DNA of 64,000 bases, taken from Plumapathes pennacea (Eukaryota; Cnidaria; Anthozoa; Antipatharia; Myriopathidae). The DNA lies in NCBI GenBank assembly GCA_964036295.1, contig OZ038462.1, positions 22,525,863-22,589,862 of the forward strand. The letters are read 5' to 3'. The translations under genes were made by a program, and so were the position numbers. The notes beneath the pieces were generated by a model that saw only the letters and a list, made by a program, of their open reading frames with translations, did no database searches and was not told the DNA's origin. The number at the start of each line of letters is the position of its first letter. Position 1 is the stretch's first letter. Below, one piece after another: positions 56,446 to 64,000 of the stretch.

Positions 56446-56582
56446 TCAACTTATACACAGATTGGTAACTCGGCACAACAAGCGGCCATGGTTTTAATCA
56501 CATCCACCCCCGCACCAAAGCGAGGCTGGGAGTCACAATTGGAATACCGACAGGGGTATAGCCGGGTTTGGCTTCCGCTACA
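56440..56582 (-). mobile_element. Partial 3' LTR of Gypsy element 2
   Basis: On the minus strand a purine tract AAGGGAGGGGCAG is directly followed by TGTAGCGGAAGCC, as expected for a polypurine tract and LTR start. The LTR is cut short where the Crypton-like frame begins. Confidence 0.5.
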
Positions 56583-57972
56583 CTGCCCCTCCCTTAAAGC
56601 ACAACACTGCCCTCAGTGTAATGATACCAAAACAAAACCTTAACATGAGTGAATAAACAACAATTGGACAACAATTAATCTGTGCAGTTCCTTATAAACA
56701 GCCAGCACGTGAAAACTCTTTGAAGATTCAGTTACTGTTCAATGTCCAAACTAATGAAGGGATTACCCCCCAATCACCGTAACGATTCGGTTCTCTCCGT
56801 TCTCTTCCATAACGGCTTCGTGCATTCTGTGGGAGGTTTCCGCCTAAATGGATCCTATGGTCCTTCTCCATCTCACTCCGTTGACTGACCGCTGGCGTTG
56901 CTGGCCGGGCACAAGAAGGTAACTCCACATCTGCCTCACTTCCCATGTCCACGTCAGCGTCACTATTCTCTACATCAGATTCACCTTCTCTGGACATTGT
57001 CATTGCCTCTTGTGGGTTGCTGCCACGAAGCGGATGTAGGGACTCCCCGGCGACGCTGCCGTCTGAATCACCTTCCCTTGTATCCGTTGAAACGGAGCCA
57101 CCAGAGATAGCAGGCTTGATTTCCTCGGCTCTCACAGCTTGGGATACAACAAGCGTAACAGTTTCTTCCCCCTCCTCAACCCAGCCCTTCAATGCAGGTC
57201 CGAGGTATGGCTTAAGACGCATGAATCCGCATGTATCACCTTAGACTTTGCCTTTCGGCTTGTTTGAATGCGGTATGTTACATTTAACAGCACAGACACC
57301 ACTAAGTAAGGGCCCTCCCAAGGGCAGTCCAGCTTGGGGTTCCTGCCTTTCTTCCGGCGAATGTTGTGCAGCCAGACGCTGTCTCCGACTTGGAAGGGCT
57401 TTCTAGACACTCGTTTGTCCTAATTTCTCTTCTGACGTTCTGTTACTTTTCCTAGATGTCGCCGAGCTACCTCATGTGCGCTAGCCAGCCTCCGTTGTAG
57501 AGCCAAGGCGTACTCGGTTTTTAAAGTTGGTGTGTCTGGAGTTGACTCAGTGATCACAACTAGTGGTACTTCAATTTCTCGCCTCAACATTAGCATGTTT
57601 GTGGTCTCTCCCATGGACTCGTGGACTGAGCTTCTGTAAGCCATCATACATGGTTGAACTGAGTTGTAAGTCCCAATCTTCTTAACTTTCTTTCAGTTTG
57701 CCTCGCAGCATTTCAACCAATGTTCGGTTATACCGCTCCACCTGACCGTCTGACAGTGGATGTAAGGGAGTGGTTCTGGTCTTCTGAATGTACAAGAGCT
57801 TACACACTTCAGCCATGACTTTAGACTCGAAATTAGTTCCTTGATCGCCATGTATCTCCTGGGGAACTCCGAAACGACACACAAATTCATTCACCAAATT
57901 CTCTGCCACTGTGGCAGCTTCTTGATTCGGGATGGCATAGCTTTCTGTCCACTTTGTAAAATAATCCGTTAT

Positions 57973-58958
57973 CAGGGGCGAATCCAGGAAATTGAGAAGA
58001 GGGGGCCCGAGCGCCGGTAGGCGCGAGCCGCTAGGGGGTCCGGGGGCATGGCCCCCCGGAAAATTTTGAAATTTAAACCTCCTAAAACAGCGATTTCCTG
58101 CATTTTTAGACCATTAAGCAGGTGCAACAAGCGGATTGAATTGATCACAAATATTAAGCTTTTGGAAGGAAATTTATCTTTCTGGTACTGCCGGTAAGTT
58201 CGGCACCGCATCGAACGCGTAATAAAACACTTTGCTGCCTAACGCACACCCCCAATTGGCCAAACGACAGATAAATCTGTTGCAGCGCGCTAATAGTATA
58301 GGAGCCAACAAACTAGGGTCATCCTATTGCAATCATCAATCCCATGCAGATGATATAAGTAAGAGTCACATCATGGGATTAATGAATGTCATCCTTCTCT
58401 GGTTACGCGTGGCATAGTCGTCAACAATTGCACTGTAATCCAAAGGTATGTCCTTGTGAACAAAGAGGAGCAACAGTGCATTCAGGCGTTCTTCTCCCAT
58501 GGTGCTGCGATAGACATTTTTTACAAAACGCAGTGAAGAGTTGCTGCGTTCCACAGTGGCACTTGTGACGGGGGTGATCAAGAGCAGTCGCAGAATTGTG
58601 TGGATGTTGGGGTAGAGGCTTGAGCTGCAGGCTTTCAAAGTCTCTTGCGGTTTTACAACACAATTACACAATTACACAAGTACGCCTGGGCCGGATGGGC
58701 GTCAGAGTGTTGCTCGCACGCAACACTCACACAAAGCACTGCAGTCATTCCACATTGCTGCTTATTTCTTAATTTTCTTTATAATAATTACTGGTAACGA
58801 AACTGAATAAAAGTTCTGAATTGATTGATATAAACAACAACAAAAGACGAAAAACAAAGCCCGTGTACCATTGTACAGGTCTACGTTGTCTGAAAAAATC
58901 CAAGACCCAGACAAAAGGGGGGACCGCGGCCCCCTCGGCCCTCCTAAATCCGCCACTG
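57973..58958. mobile_element. hAT-like DNA transposon inside Gypsy element 2
   Basis: The ends CAGGGGCGAATCCAGGA and (inverted) CAGTGGCGGATTTAGGA are flanked by GTTAT on both sides, a 5-bp target duplication. Removing it restores continuity of the Gypsy integrase reading frame. Holds a hAT transposase C-terminal fragment at 58366-58671. Confidence 0.8.
58366..58671 (-). pseudogene. hAT transposase C-terminal dimerisation domain fragment
   Basis: The 101-residue frame includes LLLITPVTSATVERSNSSLR, VKNVYRSTMGEERLNALLLL and HKDIPLDYSAIVDDYA, the typical hAT C-terminal dimerisation region. The catalytic parts are missing, so the element is internally deleted. Confidence 0.78.
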
Positions 58959-59821
58959 GTTATAACAAGGACAAATCTATTTCCACGAGGAGTCCGAGGA
59001 AGTGGTCCAAGTATGTCTATGGCGAGGCGTTCCATGGGGGCACAAACTACCTACTGCTTCAGTGGCAAACGTCGTTTCTTTCCCCAGTCCTTCTTAGTAC
59101 CACACTCATGGCAAACTCTGATCCACTTCTTGACGTGTTAAGTGAAACCTGGCCAATAGTATCAAGCTCTAAGCGATCCCAGTGTCTTGTTAACACCCTG
59201 ATGGATCGCGGTTGTGTGATTATAGTGAGCCGTACGTGCGGTTTCTTGCAGGTTCCTTGGAAGTATAATCTGGTACATGATTCTGGTGCCACTTCCCTCC
59301 TCCCATCTCCGACATAGTACTTGATCCCGGATTTCCAGCTGGTCCCACTGGGCCCAAAGTGCCTTGACTGTGCGATCATGGGGAGACACGTCTTCCCACT
59401 TCGGTCTGACAGTGCTTGCATCTTTGAACTGGATCATCATTTTGAGGCTGGGATCTGCTACTTGTTGGTCATGGAGGTACTCTCGAGTCCAGATTGGCTC
59501 CAATTTAATGGTGTTGCACCTAGAGACGGGCTGATTAGATGGGCAATGTTCAGTACTAGCTGACGACAATCCTGCTTCGCCTTGCTTATCTTGAAGGAGT
59601 TGTGTTTGCTCTACCACAAACTCGTCAATCTCGGCATGTGAAACGCACTCAGTTTGAACAGCAACACTAACCAATTGCTCGACCTTCTTCCACTCCTTGC
59701 ACCATTTACAGCCATTACTGCAGGGTCTTTGTGACATGGCGTCAGCATTTTGATGCTGCTTGCCTTCTCGATACTCCATTTCGTAACTAAACGAACTCAT
59801 GAATTCTATCCACCTTGCCAA

Positions 59822-60849
59822 ATTTGAGCATCAGCAAATACGCATGAAGAAACAAAGAGATAGGAAGCCGTTTTCTGGAGTTATTTTGATTGTTACCATT
59901 GTATTCCTGAATTGCCAGTAAGTCTGTTGCACTTCAGAACTATTATCACAGAGATTTTGGTAAATTCTCGGTTGTTTGACAAGCATAAGTCAAAGTTTAA
60001 AGACCTGTGACCACTGACATCCCCGGCTCCGGAGCGACTTCAGCTTGTCGAAATATTTCTATCGTTTGATTATATTATTTTCCTTTCCTTCGCATAATTT
60101 TCGCCAGCAATAAAAATTACTGTACAGAACTGGAAGAAGAAGAATTCAATCAAAGCAGGATGGCAGCTGTAAGCTCGCGAATTTGTAAAAAGGACTTTTT
60201 TTGCGGAAGTAGCTATTTAATAGAACTGGCTCAATTCACCACTTCGTGGTGAACGCGGGTTTAAAAAAAGTGTTTCATAATTCCCACGCCCTGCGTGGGT
60301 ACTAATCTGAACAACATGTTGTTTTTTAATGTTTTTCGTTCACGGGCGACCTCCCCACGCAGCGGGGTTTGTTGGGAAAAACATCGGAAGAGAAGGAAGG
60401 CGCTTTCTTTAAGCACGTATTTAGTTTGGATGCAGCCCAGGTTGGAGTATCATGGCCTTTGATGGATATGTAGATGTTGAAGATAAGCTGTGCATGACAT
60501 GTGTAATGAAGTCACGGATAGACATTTTTTTTAGTTCCTTTGCGACTCCGGCGGACGGTTTTGTTCCGGTTTAAAGATTTGGCACTCAGTGAAGAATTTT
60601 AAATTCTCCCATTTTGAGCGCCTAAGTTTTATAATTTCCACCCTCTGCCGCCTTGTAAATGAGGGTTTTCAAAACTGATACTAAATCGAATACGCGGTTC
60701 AACGAAAGTGGAGGCCCGCGGAAACAGATGCAAACTTTCACATACCTAAAATTTGGCAATTTTTTACGATGTGGCCTTGATCCAGTTCTATTAAATATCT
60801 ACAACCGCAAAAATACCTTTTACAAATTCGGGAGCTTACAACTGCCTTG
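59822..60849. other. Non-coding insertion-derived region with small hairpins
   Basis: No gene is seen. 60236-60375 has short perfect hairpins, TTCACCACTTCGTGGTGAA and CCCACGCCCTGCGTGGG, followed by CCCCACGCAGCGGGG. Similarity to the left SLC28 intron resumes at about 60850. Confidence 0.5.
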
Positions 60850-61294
60850 TTGCTTTGATTCATATTTGTACCACTTGATAAACTTACTCAGTATACATTA
60901 AAAAGTTTATAAAACATTTTGAAGTCAAATTTCAAAATTATAACTCTTTTGTAGGTCCCTACATTGATGGAATTGAGGGACATTAAGTCAAAACACATAT
61001 CTAGGACGTCATTGATTGTTCCGATTTGCTTATCCCCGAGCGAAGCGAGGGAAATAGTCACAACGTTAATGCAGTAGTTGTCGCATCATTCGGAGACTCC
61101 AAGCGTGTCGCCATCTCGAAATTTAATGTTCGTCTGTCAGTCTCTCAGTCTGTCAGTTTGGCGTACAACCTCGTCCCCAGTTCCCATCGCTGCATAACCA
61201 ATAACAAAGGCCGGATCGATCACGTGTGGCCCTGTAGTTTTACTCGCAATAAGAGAAATTAGATTGAACGAAGCAACTACAGTCCATCGTAGCT

Positions 61295-61639
61295 GTGTTC
61301 ACGAAAATGAATTTGAAAAATGGAAAACCTGAAACACAACAGTCTCGCGAAGCTCTTCTTCAAAAGAGAAGGGAACAGGCACGGGTAAGGCGGAATTGTG
61401 AAACGATCGAACAGCGCCAAATACGTCTAGAGAAAAGACGACAGCATGATAAACAGAAGCGTGCCGAAGAAACGACTCCGCAAAGAAAACAGCGCTTGAA
61501 TGCCAATCGAAAGCGGCATGGACACAAGCGAGCCGAAGAAAACACTCCACAAAGAGAACAGCGGCTGAAAGCAAAACGGGAACTTCAAGAGCTAAAGCGG
61601 GCCGAACGGAAAAGACTCCGCAGAGAAAACAGCGCATGA
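61295..61639 (+). CDS. Helitron-borne Lys/Arg/Glu-rich ORF (copy 3)
   Basis: 114 residues starting MFTKMNLKNGKPETQQSREA and with EETTPQRKQRLNANRKRHGH-type repeats. A one-base change near 61620 ends the frame early: the continuing repeat is readable in another frame (61630-61750). Homologous to 18998-19192 and 46483-46959. Function unknown. Confidence 0.42.
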   Translation: MFTKMNLKNGKPETQQSREALLQKRREQARVRRNCETIEQRQIRLEKRRQHDKQKRAEETTPQRKQRLNANRKRHGHKRAEENTPQREQRLKAKRELQELKRAERKRLRRENSA

Positions 61640-62567
61640 ATGCCGATCGAAAGCGGCATGAACACAAGCGAGTCGAAGAAAACACTCCACAAAGAGAAGA
61701 GCGCTTGAAAGCGAATAGGCAACTTCAGACGCCGTTTTGTATTAAACTCAGATAGTTATTCAGAAAGGACAAGCAACAAAGGTTAGTCAGTGGAAATGGA
61801 ACAATCACCGTGACAAATATTATTCTACCCGTATCTTGTAACTCGATCACTTCAAGAATGTATTAGAATCTGTATGGTGATCATTTTCCTTTGAAGTATT
61901 GCTTTAATACGCTTCTGTCGCCAGTTTGCTCAGAGCAATTGGAACTTGGAGTCTTGAATGATTTAGTCAGATGTCTTATTTTTCTTTCAAGACTAAAACT
62001 GTAACAGATGCTGTAATCTGACATGTGGTGATTGCAGCGAGAATCGTTCACAAGCCCTTAGAAGTATGACTAGGTCTAAAGCCTGTGTATAATTTGAAGT
62101 AAACCGTTCAAGTTTTGCTTTGATTCTGGGAGAAGTCATACTGTTTTGAGCGGGTTCACATACAAAACAATTCGAGCTCATTAAATATGCATGCCTGAGT
62201 CTGGTGCGTGCAGGCCAGAGTAAAAACAAATCGCACAGGATGCCTATTTAATTGTACTGCATGTGAATTCAAAATTGGAAAATCAGTGTTCTTTTTTTCC
62301 CGTACTACGACGGCCGACCAACTTCAAAATTTAAGTATTAAATTGGCAGACGCCGACCGTTGGAAATACGTACTTCGTCACGCAATCGACTCTTTTTGCT
62401 CGCGAGGGCCTAGGGCCCAAGCGAGCTTAAAAACGCAAATTTCTATTTAATTTTTTTCCTTTTTGTGGGTCAAGAATCAGTACACGTTGATTGGTTCATA
62501 TTATCACGTGCTGGGCGATGACGTAATTGACTTCGACTCGAGATGTGGCAAGTGAATTGCTCGTTAC

Positions 62568-62822
62568 TTGTGTGTAAAAGTTAACTGCATCCCATCCAAA
62601 CTCAACACCATTTGGCTCTGTGGAATATACACGGATAAACTGGATTTTCGGGAACGATTTTGGCTCGCGTTCACCGCGGAAGCTTTGAGAATAGCCGTAA
62701 ACAAATATTTGATGGATACCGCTGTCGCCGATAAATATTTAGTCCCGATGAAACTTTCTGTGGCGACTCGAAATGCTTTTGGGAAGATAACAGGGCGAAA
62801 ACAAAAACCAAAGCTGCGGTGA
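62568..62822 (+). CDS. 84-residue ORF of Helitron-like family (copy B)
   Basis: Full-length partner of 31906-32160; begins MCVKVNCIPSKLNTIWLCGI and ends ATRNAFGKITGRKQKPKLR. About five residues differ. No domain recognised. Confidence 0.3.
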   Translation: MCVKVNCIPSKLNTIWLCGIYTDKLDFRERFWLAFTAEALRIAVNKYLMDTAVADKYLVPMKLSVATRNAFGKITGRKQKPKLR

Positions 62823-63299
62823 CCTTTAGCCGTAGAACAATGACGCTTTATGCTTTACTCTGTACATGACATCTGTTGCCTCATAAAATTCTTCTGCGTA
62901 TCGTACATTGCCTGTTGAAGTGTTTCTTTCATTCGATCATGTAGCCTTTGTTTCGCAATTTTCATTAAATACCAGAAATGAAAAATACACCGAAATAATT
63001 CTGAGGATTGAGTTTGCAGTCACAAATGGACTGAACACACTGTGAACAAAAGCGCAATAATATTGTAAACATCTCTCGTGTGACATTCCTCGCTTTCAAT
63101 TTTATATTTGTTACAGAGTACGAATACTCGAAAGCCTGATAGAAGAAACGTATTGAGTTAATAAAAGAAAACACATAAGTAGTGAAGCGAAGGCTGGATT
63201 AATCGTGGCCTCTGCTTAGAAATAAGAATCAAGGTCAAACTGTCATAATCGATTGTGCATAAAAAGATATGTCACGCATTCTCAAGATGCAGGGTCGCT

Positions 63300-63410
63300 C
63301 AACCTTTAAGAAGCAAGTGTAGGAGTGTTGTAATAATAATTTTTAGTTTAATCAAGGTGTCAAAAGAGGAAGGTGTCAAAAGCCAAGTTCTCTATACTGT
63401 GTGATATTTT
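63300..63410. repeat. Dispersed repeat copy (family R1) in Helitron-like copy B
   Basis: Inverse of 30700-30800, with AAAAGCCAAGTTCTCTATAC. Confidence 0.6.
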
Positions 63411-63845
63411 TATGGTGAGAAATTGGAAGTCTCTCTTGGGAGTTCCGCTCTTGTCCCCTACTTTCCATTTTATATTCTGGTCTCGACCCAACTCACGCCG
63501 CGAGCTCACTGGCAAGGCCAGTCTGGTTTCAACGCAAAAGTATAACACACACCATTCTTTTTCTCCTTCCTTTGCGTGTAGCACTTGACTTCGAAGAAAA
63601 GATTGAGACAACATTTCTGTAAAACAAAGGCTACTCTTGTTGGGAGTACCAAAGTAAAAGTCCCGTCAATGGCAGAGCGAGGGAGTATCTGCGATTATCG
63701 TATTTCTAGTTTAGTATTGCTTCAGCCTAATGTTATAAAAAAATTTCTCTTAACATTCGCAGTTGGTTCCCCGCCTCACCCTTCCCCCGCCAGTGTATAG
63801 GCAATCCCCTTAGTACCCCTCCACAGTATAAATTTGGCCACTAAC

Positions 63846-64000
63846 CTGTCGGGGAGCTTGATATCATCCTCGTGCAACGTCTTGGGTTCCTCGGTCTCCG
63901 GATAAAGGAGTTTGGAAATTGCAAGAGCAGCAGGAGCCGACATCACTGAGGCGCTCAACAGATGCGACGCAGACACGCCAAACTCAATGTACGCTTTCAT
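63846..64000 (-). pseudogene. SLC28A3: SLC28 duplicate, upstream exon (cut by window end)
   Basis: Matches the 3' part of exon 24643-24899: [20 protein letters not shown], then [20 protein letters not shown] and a GTTAGT donor in place of GTCAGT. The frame is open to the window edge. With 53328-55041 it belongs to the second transporter copy. Whether that copy works depends on sequence beyond 64000 and on splicing across more than 8 kb of inserted DNA. Confidence 0.75.

Larger units (their letters stand above)
56728..59821 (-). pseudogene. Ty3/Gypsy-type retrotransposon, degraded, interrupted by a hAT element
   Basis: In 5' to 3' order on the minus strand: the end of RNase H (MEYREGKQHQNADAMSQR) and the integrase zinc-binding region (ATAHYNHTTAIHQGVNKTLG) in 59162-59821; integrase core start (MERLAIDILGPLPRTPRGNR) at 58959-59035; then the hAT insertion; the rest of the core (FGVPQEIHGDQGTNFESKV, PLSDGQVERYNRTLVEML) at 57682-57909; and the C-terminal region (FQVGDSVWLHNIRRKKGR) at 57189-57410, with a tail to 56728. 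Stops and frame changes separate these pieces. Gag, protease and reverse transcriptase are missing beyond 59821. Confidence 0.85.
62400..63526 (+). mobile_element. Second Helitron-like family, copy B, nested in Helitron 3
   Basis: Starts TCGCGAGGGCCTAGGGCCC and ends ACTGGCAAGGCCAGT then CTGG before T. Helitron copies 1 and 2 read through this site without it (CAATCGA...TTTTCAACGCAAAAG), confirming a nested insertion. Lacks the 635-bp internal duplication of copy A. The base before the 5' TC is C, not the expected A. Confidence 0.6.
61033..63709 (+). mobile_element. Helitron copy 3, with exact paralogous empty site
   Basis: Runs from TCCCCGAGCGAAGCGAGGG to GCGATTATCGTATTTCTAG, between A and T. 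The left SLC28 intron has the uninterrupted site: the flanks GTTCCGATT...TTA and TTTAGTATTGCTTCAGCC are joined at 24506/24507. It contains a nested element at 62400-63526 and an Arg/Lys-rich frame at 61295-61639. Confidence 0.88.
41930..64000. other. Right copy of a direct segmental duplication
   Basis: Colinear, same-strand matches to 8172-24900: SMC6 exons 1-2 and upstream (41930-44970 with 8172-11690), block 44985-45690 with 20615-21380, SLC28 3' exons (52965-55255 with 21380-24058), intron (60850-61032 with 24340-24506) and an SLC28 exon (63710-64000 with 24507-24900). The interval 11690-20615 with the GPCR genes is missing here. Heavily interrupted by transposons. Confidence 0.8.

Overview
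The window looks like nuclear DNA from an animal, probably an anthozoan cnidarian such as a coral (inference). The coding genes are split into short exons with GT/AG introns. The recognisable proteins (SMC6, SLC28 concentrative nucleoside transporter, rhodopsin-like GPCR, kinesin-14) are of metazoan type. The AT-rich non-coding DNA is crowded with Helitrons, PIF/Harbinger-like and TA-flanked MITEs, hAT, Crypton-like and Gypsy remnants. No bacterial operon, CRISPR array or rRNA was seen. Introns were placed by hand from splice sites and reading phase; no database search was run.

Layout. 1-10024 (minus): the first 12 exons of SMC6, continuing beyond the left edge. 10.9-11.5 kb: a PIF/Harbinger-like MITE. 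11.9-20.2 kb: a GPCR cluster with one intact intronless receptor (12391-13266), a decayed tandem paralogue (16740-17604) and a TM7 fragment (about 19962-20160). 22059-29795 (minus): a complete nine-exon SLC28-type transporter. 30.6-32.3 kb: a Helitron-like element with an internal tandem duplication. 33.05-35.41 kb (minus): a kinesin-14 motor gene with two frameshifts. 35.6-40.2 kb: a foldback element with long inverted ends, a 791-bp direct repeat and a G-rich minisatellite. 40.2-41.7 kb: a broken Gypsy pol. 41.9-64.0 kb: a second, decayed copy of the SMC6 5' end to SLC28 segment, filled with insertions: a Helitron, a 4.8-kb foldback with 36-bp arrays, a Crypton-like recombinase remnant, a Gypsy with a hAT inside it, and a third Helitron with another element inside it.

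The main structural result is a direct segmental duplication: about 8.17-24.9 kb matches about 41.93-64.0 kb. The 8.9-kb GPCR interval is present only in the left copy. Comparing the copies gives paralogous empty sites that fix the ends of several mobile elements, including one Helitron to the base. SMC6 (genome maintenance) and the nucleoside transporter appear intact where visible; the kinesin, the second GPCR and the duplicate SMC6 and SLC28 copies are damaged. There is no evidence that the genes act in a common pathway; their proximity looks incidental.
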